This document shows positions 26,774 to 34,632 of a DNA stretch of 59,799 nucleotides, piece by piece. Both the position numbers and the translations under genes were made by a program. The notes under the pieces are model-generated. The model did not search any database and was not told the origin of the DNA. It worked only from the letters and a program-made list of their open reading frames with translations. Origin of the DNA: an uncultured Pelagibacteraceae bacterium. GTDB lineage: Bacteria > Pseudomonadota > Alphaproteobacteria > Pelagibacterales > Pelagibacteraceae. Within the stretch, counting starts at the first letter, position 1. Every line of letters begins with the position of its first letter. The stretch is from positions 1 through 59,799 of the forward strand of contig CACGGJ010000005.1 of assembly GCA_902572515.1 (NCBI GenBank). Direction: 5' to 3'.

Positions 26774-28501
26774 ATGGAAATTTATAAAGATTTATCTAGC
26801 CCATCCTCAAAAGAATTTGAAAAACTACTAAACGGACAGCTTTCTAAGGTTAATATCGAAGAAGGAAAAATCATAGAGGGAAAGATTAATAAAATTACTG
26901 AGAAATTTGTATTTCTTTTTGTTGAGGGTCTTAAATCTGAACCAGTTTTAGATATTAACGAATTAAAGACCATGGGTCTTAGTGAAAAAATTAAAATTGG
27001 AGAAAAAATATCTGTTTTATTGGAAAAAATTGAAGATAAAAATGGTGAAGTATTAGTATCTGCAAGTAAGGCAGCCAAAATTCATGGTTGGGATAAACTC
27101 GTTGCTGCATACGAGGCAAATGAACCTGTAATGGGTAAGATAATTTCAAAATGCAAAGGGGGTGCTATAGTCGAGCACATCGATACAGGTTCACTGATGT
27201 TCTTGCCGGGTTCACAGATTTCAGATAAACCACTTAAAGATATATCGCATCTAATGAATGAGCCACAAAAATTTGCACTTATCAAGTTAGATAAAATCCG
27301 TGGCAATGCCTGCGTTTCTCGTCGTGAAATAATATCTTCATTTAAAAAAGAAGATAAAGCAAAGGTTGTAGAACGTTTTAAAGAAGGTGACATAATCAAA
27401 AATGCTGAATGTAAAGGATTTTCTAGTTTTGGAGCATTCTTTAATGTGAACGGTGAGCTAGACGTTTTGGTCCATTTACAAGAATTGAGTTATAGTAGAG
27501 TTGATCACCCGGATCAAATATTAGAAATAGGACAGAAGTCAGACTTAAAAGTAATTTCAGTTGATAAATCTAAATTACAAGTTGGTTGTTCGATAAAGCA
27601 ATTATCACCTGATCCTTTTGAACATATTAATAATTACGAATTAAATAAAACCTATACAGCTAAAATAATGAAGATTACTGATTTTGGTGCATTTGCTGAA
27701 CTTGAACCAGGACTCACAACGCTACTACATTCTTCGGAGCTGTCTTGGACAAAGAAAAATGCCTCAGCAAAAAAGATGTTTAAGCTTCATCAGGAGATTC
27801 CAGTGGTAATCCAAGAAATAGATAAGGATAAGCGGAGAATAGCCGTGAGCTTTAGATTGACTCAAGAAAATCCTTTTGAAACTTTCTTAAATCGTTTTCC
27901 TGTTGACACAGTAACAGAAGCTCAAGTTGTGAGTAAAAATGAGTATGCGTTATTTGTAAAAATTGAAGACTTAGAAATTGAGGCTTTCTTGCATTCAAAT
28001 GATTTAACATTTTTAAACAATGGTGAAGAGGAATTAAGTAAATATAAAAAAGGTGATAAAATTAAAGTTAAAGTTCTAGAAATTAAACCATCCGAACAAA
28101 AAGTCAGAGTTGGACATCGTCAAACTCAAAAAGATCCGTTTGATTTCTTCCAAGACAAAAAACAAGGTGATACAATCACTGTTAAAGTTGTAAACACAGA
28201 TAACAAAGGATTAACAGTAAGACCTGCGGGTTGTGATATGGATTTCCAAATTAAAAAAGCAGAAATAGCTATTAATTCAGCTGATGCGAGACCGTCAAGG
28301 TGGACAGGTAATGAATCTGTAGACGTTGGCATAAAAGAAATTTCTCATGAAAAACGAAAAGTAGTTTTAAGTATTAAATATCTTGAAGAAAAAGATAGGG
28401 ATATGGCTTTAAAAACTTATGGAAGTGAATCAAGTGGAAAAAATTTACCGTTCTCATCACTTTCTGAAGATTTAAAAAAAAAAGAGGAAGATAAAGAATA
28501 A
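26774..28501 (+). CDS. rpsA: 30S ribosomal protein S1
   Basis: S1 binds mRNA and helps load it on the 30S subunit, particularly mRNAs with weak Shine-Dalgarno sequences, which are common in this window. The 575-residue protein consists of six S1 domains (oligonucleotide-binding folds); typical repeats are visible as EGKIIEGKINKITEKFVF near 32-49, GKIISKCKGGAIVEH, GDIIKNAECKGFSSFGAFF and TYTAKIMKITDFGAFAEL. A charged K/E/D tail ends the protein. Codon choice looks less AT-biased than in its neighbours, in keeping with high expression. ihfB follows after 11 bp. Confidence 0.97.
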   Translation: MEIYKDLSSPSSKEFEKLLNGQLSKVNIEEGKIIEGKINKITEKFVFLFVEGLKSEPVLDINELKTMGLSEKIKIGEKISVLLEKIEDKNGEVLVSASKAAKIHGWDKLVAAYEANEPVMGKIISKCKGGAIVEHIDTGSLMFLPGSQISDKPLKDISHLMNEPQKFALIKLDKIRGNACVSRREIISSFKKEDKAKVVERFKEGDIIKNAECKGFSSFGAFFNVNGELDVLVHLQELSYSRVDHPDQILEIGQKSDLKVISVDKSKLQVGCSIKQLSPDPFEHINNYELNKTYTAKIMKITDFGAFAELEPGLTTLLHSSELSWTKKNASAKKMFKLHQEIPVVIQEIDKDKRRIAVSFRLTQENPFETFLNRFPVDTVTEAQVVSKNEYALFVKIEDLEIEAFLHSNDLTFLNNGEEELSKYKKGDKIKVKVLEIKPSEQKVRVGHRQTQKDPFDFFQDKKQGDTITVKVVNTDNKGLTVRPAGCDMDFQIKKAEIAINSADARPSRWTGNESVDVGIKEISHEKRKVVLSIKYLEEKDRDMALKTYGSESSGKNLPFSSLSEDLKKKEEDKE

Positions 28502-28512
28502 TCAGGGTCAAA

Positions 28513-28803
28513 TTGGCTATTGTAAAATCAAAGCTTCTACAACAACTAAAAAAATCATACCCTAATTTTAGCAACAAAGATTTAGACCGACTCATTTCAA
28601 TCGTTTTAAACGAGATAAAGAGAGCTTTAAAACGTGGTGATGGTGTAGAATTAAGAAATTTTGGAACATTCAGGACTAAAACTCAAAAATCTTCTATCAG
28701 ACGAAACCCGAGAACCGGTGAGAAAATAGCAGTTCCTGAGAAAAAAGTAATAGCATGGAAAATGAGTAAAGAAATGTTTAAAAAGATTAACCATGAGGAA
28801 TAA
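28513..28803 (+). CDS. ihfB: Integration host factor beta subunit (HU/IHF family)
   Basis: A 96-residue DNA-bending protein of the HU/IHF fold. The body LRNFGTFRTKTQKSSIRRNPRTGEKIAVPEKK contains the beta-arm with the R-N-P-R-T-G motif whose proline intercalates into DNA. The position right after rpsA is the classical ihfB location. The start is a TTG at 28513 preceded by AGGG seven nt upstream; no in-frame ATG near it would keep the N-terminal helix K-S-K-L-L-Q-Q-L. It overlaps pyrF by 11 bp. Confidence 0.92.
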   Translation: MAIVKSKLLQQLKKSYPNFSNKDLDRLISIVLNEIKRALKRGDGVELRNFGTFRTKTQKSSIRRNPRTGEKIAVPEKKVIAWKMSKEMFKKINHEE

Positions 28804-29491
28804 AAAAAAAATTATATTCGTAGCGTGTGATACTTCAGATTTAAAACAAATAAATAAAATAATTAGTCAAACAAAATCAAGTGAACTATATATTATTCCA
28901 AAATTTGGTCTTCAATTGTTTTATTCTAAGCAGGGAAGAAAGTTCTTAGAAAATATTAAAAGTGACTTCTGGTTAGATTTAAAAATTAATGATATTCCAC
29001 AAACAGCTTTATCAGCAATTGATAGCTTAAAAGATTTAAAGAAATGTAAATATATTACAGTACATGCAAACGGTGGACTAGAAATGTTAAAAGCAGTAAA
29101 GAAAAAAGCAGAAAAAATAAATAAAAATTTAAAAATCTTAGGAGTTACGGTTTTAACAAGTCTTAGCAATAAATCTTTAAAACAAATAGGTCATACAAAA
29201 AAAATCAAGCAATTAGTTTTAAAACAGGCTGAAATAATAAAAAAATCAAAATGTGATGGAATTGTTTGCTCTGCACAAGAAGCTATGATGGTGCGTAAAA
29301 AATATAAAAATTTATTAATTATTACTCCAGGCATAAGATTACCTGGAGACAGTTCTTATGATCAAATGAGAATTATGACACCAAAAGATGCATTTAAAAA
29401 TAAAGTTTCCGGTATTGTAATGGGAAGATCTCTTACAAAAGGCAACATTAAAAATAATACAAAAAGACTGTTAGATCATCTAATTAAATGA
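28793..29491 (+). CDS. pyrF: Orotidine 5'-phosphate decarboxylase
   Basis: The last step of UMP synthesis. The 232-residue protein has the catalytic D-x-K-x-x-D motif in WLDLKINDIPQT near 61-72, VTVLTSL near 119-125, and the C-terminal ITPGIRLPGDSSYDQMRIMTP phosphate-gripping segment near 179-199. All are normal for the bacterial type I enzyme. It overlaps ihfB by 11 bp and trpF by 4 bp. The pyrF-trpF neighbourhood upstream of trpB and trpA matches the arrangement in many Alphaproteobacteria. Confidence 0.94.
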   Translation: MRNKKKIIFVACDTSDLKQINKIISQTKSSELYIIPKFGLQLFYSKQGRKFLENIKSDFWLDLKINDIPQTALSAIDSLKDLKKCKYITVHANGGLEMLKAVKKKAEKINKNLKILGVTVLTSLSNKSLKQIGHTKKIKQLVLKQAEIIKKSKCDGIVCSAQEAMMVRKKYKNLLIITPGIRLPGDSSYDQMRIMTPKDAFKNKVSGIVMGRSLTKGNIKNNTKRLLDHLIK

Positions 29492-30117
29492 TCAGGGGTT
29501 GTAAAATTTGTGGGATAAGCGATCCTGAAACTTTAAGTTTTATAATTAATCATCCACATCCCCCAAAGTTTATTGGTTTTATTTGCAATTATCAAAAAAG
29601 TTCCAGATATGTTGCAATTAATGATCTAAAAAAATTATTAAATATTAAAAAAAACAAAAGTGAATTTGTTGCTGTTTTGGTAAAACCCAACGATAAAATT
29701 TTGGAGGAAATAAAATCTTTGCCATTTGATTATTATCAATTGTATGATTGTACTCCAGATGAAATTAAAATTATTAGACAAAAATATCAAAAAAAAATTA
29801 TTACAGCATTTACAGTAAAGGAGGAATCTGATGTTATTAAATATAAATCATATACTGCTATAACAGATATTTATTTGTTTGATAGCAAGGGGTACGAAAA
29901 AAGTCATGGATTTGATCATGGTCTAATAAAAAATATTAAAATCGATAAAGAATTAATGCTAGCTGGTAATATAAAATTTGATGATAATCTAATAAATTAT
30001 GAAAAAATTGCTGATTATTTAGATTTATCTGGAGGACTGGAAACTTCTGGATTAAAAGACAGATCCAAAATAGATTTTTTTTTAAATAATTTAAATAAAA
30101 TAAAAAATGAAACTTAA
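29488..30117 (+). CDS. trpF: Phosphoribosylanthranilate isomerase
   Basis: TrpF isomerises phosphoribosylanthranilate in tryptophan synthesis, using a TIM barrel. The 209-residue protein has the N-terminal GCKICGISDPETL (4-16) with the catalytic cysteine region, a G-F-I-C-N-Y ... S-S-R-Y-V block near 30-47, and a C-terminal DLSGGLETSGLKD block near 178-190 in place of the usual D-x-S-S-G-V-E. The phosphate loop reads LAGNI rather than LAGGL. It is therefore a divergent member, but its place before trpB and trpA supports the call. It overlaps trpB by 11 bp. Confidence 0.9.
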   Translation: MIRGCKICGISDPETLSFIINHPHPPKFIGFICNYQKSSRYVAINDLKKLLNIKKNKSEFVAVLVKPNDKILEEIKSLPFDYYQLYDCTPDEIKIIRQKYQKKIITAFTVKEESDVIKYKSYTAITDIYLFDSKGYEKSHGFDHGLIKNIKIDKELMLAGNIKFDDNLINYEKIADYLDLSGGLETSGLKDRSKIDFFLNNLNKIKNET

Positions 30118-31336
30118 AAAAAAAATTCCTTTAATTGATCAGCATGATCAGTATGGTTTTTGGGGCGGTAAGTTTGGGGGTAGTTTTATTCCTGAAACTC
30201 TAAAAAAACCTGTGGAGGATTTAACAAAAGAGTTTTCAAAATTAAGAAAAAATAAAAGTTTTATAAAAAAAAGAGATTATTATTTTAAAAACTATATAGG
30301 TTCACCTACATCATTTGTGAAATTAGAAAATTTATCTGATCATTTGAATGGTGCTCAAATATGGGCCAAAGTGGTATCTGAGGCTAATGGAGGTGCTCAC
30401 AAAATATATAATGCAACAGTGCATGCCTTAATTTGTAAAGCAATGGGAAAAAAATATATAGTTGGTGACACAGGTGCTGGATATGCTGGTAAAATGTTAA
30501 GTATGGCAGCAAAGAAATTTGGTTTGAAGTGCAAAATTTTTATGGGTGCGAAAGATATTAAGAGACAAAAACCAAACTGTGATGCTATGAAAAAAAATGG
30601 TGCTGAAATAGTTCCTGTCTACTCAGGAAGTCAAACTTTAGTAGATGCGGTAAGTGAATGTATGAGATATTGGGTTTCAAATTGTGACACTACACATATG
30701 TGTGTTGGTAGTACTGTTGGTCCAAATATTTTTGTAAAAATATGTGGATGGAGTACTGCGCAAATTTCTAGAGAGTTAAAAATACAAATTAAAAAAGAAT
30801 TCAAAAAAATTCCAAATAAAATCAAATTAATTAATTGTGTTGGTGGTGGCAGCTCAGCTTATGGGTTTTGGAGTGAATTTATAGATTTTAATAAATCTCA
30901 GATTGAATTAATTGGTGTTGAAGCTGGTGGTCCAAAAAAATCAAAACTCCACGCGGCTCCTCTAAGTAGAAATGCTAAAATTGGAATTTTACATGGTGCA
31001 GCTTCTTATGTTTGTCAAAACAATGAAGGTCAAATAAATGATACTGAGTCGATTAGTGCTGGATTGGATTACCCAGGTGTAAGTCCAATACATTGTTTTT
31101 TAAAAGATACAAAAAGAGCCAGATACACTTATGCAACTGATGAAGACGCACTAAAAGCACATGTGATGGTAACTAAATTTGAAAAACTTAATCCAAGTTT
31201 AGAACCTAGTCATGCATTTGCTGAAGCGATAAAAATTGCACCAAAATTAAGTAAAGACACAATCATAATCGTTAACTCTTGCGGCGATGCTAAAAAAGAT
31301 AGAGATATCTTAAAAGAAAGATTGGGTAAAAATTAA
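30107..31336 (+). CDS. trpB: Tryptophan synthase beta chain, divergent
   Basis: TrpB condenses indole and serine with PLP. The 409 residues align end to end with the canonical family, including FGGSFIPETL near 23-32, the Schiff-base lysine Lys99 in GGAHKI, GAEIVPV near 165-171, VGGGSSAYG near 245-253 and SISAGLDYPGV near 315-325. But key sites differ from the near-invariant consensus: the catalytic E-T-G-A-G-Q-H-G reads D-T-G-A-G-Y-A-G at 121-128 (Glu to Asp, Gln-His to Tyr-Ala), H-K-I-N reads H-K-I-Y, and the cofactor-ring motif S-G-R-G-D-K-D reads C-G-D-A-K-K-D at 392-398. It lies between trpF and trpA (1-bp overlap), so it is very likely the working beta chain or a variant with altered substrate. 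The reading frame is intact. Confidence 0.88.
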   Translation: MKLKKKIPLIDQHDQYGFWGGKFGGSFIPETLKKPVEDLTKEFSKLRKNKSFIKKRDYYFKNYIGSPTSFVKLENLSDHLNGAQIWAKVVSEANGGAHKIYNATVHALICKAMGKKYIVGDTGAGYAGKMLSMAAKKFGLKCKIFMGAKDIKRQKPNCDAMKKNGAEIVPVYSGSQTLVDAVSECMRYWVSNCDTTHMCVGSTVGPNIFVKICGWSTAQISRELKIQIKKEFKKIPNKIKLINCVGGGSSAYGFWSEFIDFNKSQIELIGVEAGGPKKSKLHAAPLSRNAKIGILHGAASYVCQNNEGQINDTESISAGLDYPGVSPIHCFLKDTKRARYTYATDEDALKAHVMVTKFEKLNPSLEPSHAFAEAIKIAPKLSKDTIIIVNSCGDAKKDRDILKERLGKN

Positions 31337-32136
31337 TGAATTCATTAATTAGCAAAGCTTTCGCAGCTGTAAAAAAAGAGAATAGACCAGCATTACTAAC
31401 ATATACTGTTGCTGGAGATAATACTAAAAAAAAATCTTTAGAAATATTAAAATCAATTTCAAATTATGCAGATATTTGTGAATTAGGTTTTCCACACAAC
31501 ACCCCTATAGCTGATGGAGGACAAATACAAACAAGTGCTTACCGGGCAATTAAAAATGGTATTAAGATTAATGACGTATTTTCAATTGTAAAAAATTTTA
31601 AAAAAATAAAAAAAAATAAACCAATTATATTGATGGGCTATTACAACATGATCTATCAATATAACGAAAATAAATTTTTAGAAAAATGTAAAAAATCAAA
31701 AGTTGATGGTTTGATAGTTGTTGACTTGCCCTATCCTGAAAATAAAGATTTTGCTTCTAAATGTAAGAGAAAAGGAATTAATTTTATTCAATTAGTTTCT
31801 CCAACAACTTCTCAGATAAGATTAAAAAAAATCATTAAAGATTCACATGACATGATTTACTATATAAGTATGTTATCCACTACAGGTGGAAAGCTTAAGG
31901 TATCGCCAAAAAAAATATTAGAAAAATACAATAAAATAAAAAAACAAAATAAATCTAAAAATGTTGTTATTGGGTTTGGTATTACAGAAAAAACAATCAA
32001 ATCCCTTAAAAAAGCTGATGGCTTGGTGGTTGGTAGTGCAATTTGCAAGGAAATCTCTAAATCAATTGAAAAGAGACAAAATGCTGTCACAAATGTTACT
32101 AATATAGTTAAGAGACTAAAAAATAAAATTCAATGA
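31336..32136 (+). CDS. trpA: Tryptophan synthase alpha chain
   Basis: TrpA cleaves indole-3-glycerol phosphate and passes indole to TrpB. The 266-residue protein keeps both catalytic acids at the standard positions, Glu49 in CELGFP and Asp60 in PIADGG, and has VVDLPYPE near 128-135, FIQLVSPTT near 150-158 and IGFGIT near 213-218. The flexible loop 6 reads MLSTTGGK instead of the usual G-V-T-G-A; the threonine is kept. Changes in loop 6 sit at the interface to TrpB, which is itself divergent, so the two may have changed together. Its start overlaps the trpB stop (TAATG) and its end overlaps accD by 4 bp. Confidence 0.93.
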   Translation: MNSLISKAFAAVKKENRPALLTYTVAGDNTKKKSLEILKSISNYADICELGFPHNTPIADGGQIQTSAYRAIKNGIKINDVFSIVKNFKKIKKNKPIILMGYYNMIYQYNENKFLEKCKKSKVDGLIVVDLPYPENKDFASKCKRKGINFIQLVSPTTSQIRLKKIIKDSHDMIYYISMLSTTGGKLKVSPKKILEKYNKIKKQNKSKNVVIGFGITEKTIKSLKKADGLVVGSAICKEISKSIEKRQNAVTNVTNIVKRLKNKIQ

Positions 32137-33062
32137 ACTGGATAACTAAAATTATTAAAGCAGGTGAAAAAATTAAAACTGCTATACGTGAAAGAGCTAC
32201 AAAAGAGGATATTGCAAAAAGTGATTGGACATCTTGTTGCAAGGGTCCAATTTTAAAAAAAAATTTAGAAGAAAACTTGTGGGTATGTCCAGATTGTAAG
32301 CGTCATCATAGAATAAAACCGCATCAAAGGTTTGACATTTTATTTGGAAAAAACAATTACGAGATTTTCAAAACTCCAATACCAAAAGACGATCCACTAA
32401 ATTGGACAGATTCTAAACCTTACAAAGAAAGATTAAAAAGTGCGCGTAAAAAAACAGGGTTAGAATGTGGAATGATGGTTGCCTCTGGAACCATAAATAA
32501 TATTAAAATTACAGCTGTCGCCTCTGATTTTGATTTTTTAGGAGCTTCAATGGCTGCTGCGGAAGGTGAGGCCTTTTTATATGGAATACAACATGCGATA
32601 GAAAATCAAACACCTTTTTTATGTATTAGCGCTGGCGGAGGTATGAGAATGATGGAAAGTTTAATATCATTATCTCAGATGACAAGAACAACACTTGCAA
32701 TTAATGAATTAAAAAAAAATGGACTCCCGTATTTAGTTTGCATCACTGATCCAACTGCTGGTGGAATTACTGCATCATACGCTATGTTAGGTGATATTCA
32801 CATTGCAGAACCAGGTGCTTTAATTGCATTTGCAGGTGCAAGGGTAATTCAAGGAACTGTAAAAGAAGAACTTCCTGAGGGTTTCCAAAAAAGTGAATAT
32901 GTGGAAAAAACAGGTTTTGTTGATTTAATTGTTGAGCGTAAAGAACTTGCATCAAAAATTGGAACTTTATTATCAATATTGTTAAAGAAAAATTCTGATA
33001 TAAGTGCTGAACAAAATGAAACTTCAGAAGATAGTCAGTCGCTTACAAGAGCTGCATCCTAA
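32133..33062 (+). CDS. accD: Acetyl-CoA carboxylase carboxyltransferase subunit beta
   Basis: Partner of AccA in making malonyl-CoA. The 309-residue protein has the core motifs ISAGGGMRMMESLISLSQM near 167-185, DPTAGGITASYAMLGD near 208-223 and EELPEGFQKSEYV near 247-259. The N-terminal zinc ribbon normally has two C-x-x-C pairs. Here the second pair is intact (Cys52, Cys55) but the first reads W-T-S-C-C-K-G-P, with adjacent Cys35 and Cys36 and Gly where the second cysteine should be. Zinc binding may be weaker or differently arranged. The gene is placed between trpA and folC, the classical accD-folC order, and overlaps folC by 47 bp. Confidence 0.95.
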   Translation: MNWITKIIKAGEKIKTAIRERATKEDIAKSDWTSCCKGPILKKNLEENLWVCPDCKRHHRIKPHQRFDILFGKNNYEIFKTPIPKDDPLNWTDSKPYKERLKSARKKTGLECGMMVASGTINNIKITAVASDFDFLGASMAAAEGEAFLYGIQHAIENQTPFLCISAGGGMRMMESLISLSQMTRTTLAINELKKNGLPYLVCITDPTAGGITASYAMLGDIHIAEPGALIAFAGARVIQGTVKEELPEGFQKSEYVEKTGFVDLIVERKELASKIGTLLSILLKKNSDISAEQNETSEDSQSLTRAAS

Positions 33063-34284
33063 AGAAATAGATTTAAGTCTAGATCGTATTCAAAATCTCT
33101 GCAAAAAATTAGGAAATCCTCAAGATAAAATAAAAGCAATTTCTGTTGTTGGTACTAATGGAAAATATTCAACTATCCAAGCAATATTTGCTATTTTAAA
33201 GGAAGCAAATTTCAAATGCAACATCTACACTAGTCCTCATATCAAAAGTATTAATGAAAGGTTTATTTTTAATAATGAAGAAATTAATAATGAAGATTTA
33301 GCATATTTACTTGAAGAAATTGAAAATGCTAACAACGGTGAATCAATTACTTTTTTTGAAATACTATCTGCAGCATATTTTTTAAGAGCATCACAATTTC
33401 CCGATAATATTAATTTAATTGAAAGTGGATTATTTTTTAGATTTGATGCTACTAATATCTTAAAAAATAATCTTGCTAGTATTGTAACATCTATTGGCCT
33501 TGATCATTTAGATTGGCTACCTGAAAATGAGCAAACTCTTGAAAAAATTATTTTTGAAAAAACATCAAGCCTTTTGAGCTCAAATATTATAGTTGCAAAA
33601 CAAAGTACTAATGAAATCAAAGAAAATATAAAAAAAACAATATCAAATAATAGATCGAATAAGTTTTTCCATAATGAAAATTATAGTTTTACAATGCAAG
33701 AAAATGAATTCTTTTATTATGAAGATCAATTTGGGGGAATAAAATTACCTATGCCAAATGTTAAGGGTCAATTTCAATTAGAAAATGTCTCAACGGCTAT
33801 TGCAACTCTTAGAACTTTAAAAGATTTAAATATTAAAGATGATCACATTAAAAAAGGTGTTTTAAAAATAAATAGTTTTGCAAGATTACAAGAAATTAAA
33901 TCTGGAAAACTTAAAGCGCTTGTAAAAGATCACAAACTTTTTGTTGATGGATCTCACAACCCTTTGGGAGCAAAAGTTTTGAATGAATACTTGGAAAGTT
34001 TAGATTGTAATAAACATATCATTCTTGGAATGATGGCTAATAAAGATCATAGTGAATATATGAGTTTCTTTAAGAATATTTCTACATTGACTACAATAGA
34101 TATACCTAATCAACCTAATTCAATTAAAGGAGAAGAGCTTAAAGATAAACTAAATAGCTTTTCAAATATAAATTATAAGGAAAGTATAGAGGAAGCCATA
34201 AAGTCAATCCCAGTAAAAGAAAACGATATAATTCTAATTACTGGATCGTTATATCTTGCGGGTGAAGTTTTAAATTTAAATTAG
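33016..34284 (+). CDS. folC: Bifunctional folylpolyglutamate synthase / dihydrofolate synthase, divergent
   Basis: FolC adds glutamate to dihydropteroate and to folates. The protein (422 residues from the ATG at 33016; an in-frame GTG at 33004 would add four) starts MKLQKIVSRLQELHPKEIDL, the family's usual beginning. The P-loop, normally G-T-N-G-K-G-S, reads GTNGKYS at 46-52, and the usual G-L-G-G-R-x-D-A-T-N reads GLFFRFDATN near 138-147. Other motifs are intact: SPHIKSINERF, TSIGLDHLDWL and a VDGSHNPLGA block near 303-312. The changed glycines are unexpected for a functional Mur-ligase-fold enzyme, but the frame is intact and it is in its normal place behind accD. It overlaps the convergent trxA end by 4 bp. 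Confidence 0.88.
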   Translation: MKLQKIVSRLQELHPKEIDLSLDRIQNLCKKLGNPQDKIKAISVVGTNGKYSTIQAIFAILKEANFKCNIYTSPHIKSINERFIFNNEEINNEDLAYLLEEIENANNGESITFFEILSAAYFLRASQFPDNINLIESGLFFRFDATNILKNNLASIVTSIGLDHLDWLPENEQTLEKIIFEKTSSLLSSNIIVAKQSTNEIKENIKKTISNNRSNKFFHNENYSFTMQENEFFYYEDQFGGIKLPMPNVKGQFQLENVSTAIATLRTLKDLNIKDDHIKKGVLKINSFARLQEIKSGKLKALVKDHKLFVDGSHNPLGAKVLNEYLESLDCNKHIILGMMANKDHSEYMSFFKNISTLTTIDIPNQPNSIKGEELKDKLNSFSNINYKESIEEAIKSIPVKENDIILITGSLYLAGEVLNLN

Positions 34285-34598
34285 ATATTTTTATCTAAAA
34301 ATTCCTTCATGTGACTTTCGGGAACTCCACCAACTTTTCTATCTACTTCAACACCTTTTTTATAGATAATAACTGTTGGAACGCCTCTGATCCCTGCTGC
34401 ACTTCCAGTGTTTATTCCACCATCTTCAACATCAGCATAATAAAAACCAGCCTTATCTTTATATTCATCAGATAATTTATCCATTACTGGTTTTAGTGCC
34501 TTACATGGACCACACCATTCAGCTGAAAACTGAATGACTGAAACATCTTCATTTTTAATTTTTGTATCAAAATCTTCGTCTTTAAAATTTGTAAGCAT
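34281..34598 (-). CDS. trxA: Thioredoxin
   Basis: A 105-residue thioredoxin with the redox-active site WCGPC at 28-32, the conserved cis-Pro in RGVPTVIIY near 70-78 and a final G-G-V-P segment. It has no signal peptide and should act in the cytoplasm as a general disulfide reductase. It follows the exonuclease I-like gene by 34 bp on the same strand. Confidence 0.95.
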   Translation of the reverse strand: MLTNFKDEDFDTKIKNEDVSVIQFSAEWCGPCKALKPVMDKLSDEYKDKAGFYYADVEDGGINTGSAAGIRGVPTVIIYKKGVEVDRKVGGVPESHMKEFLDKNI

Positions 34599-34632
34599 AT
34601 ATCCTTTCTATTAATTAGGTCCTTAAAGTCAA

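Noticed and set aside
30107..31336. trpB as a decaying pseudogene
   Set aside because: The frame is intact over 409 codons, PLP lysine and substrate loops remain, and overlaps with trpF and trpA are preserved; divergence is confined to certain residues.
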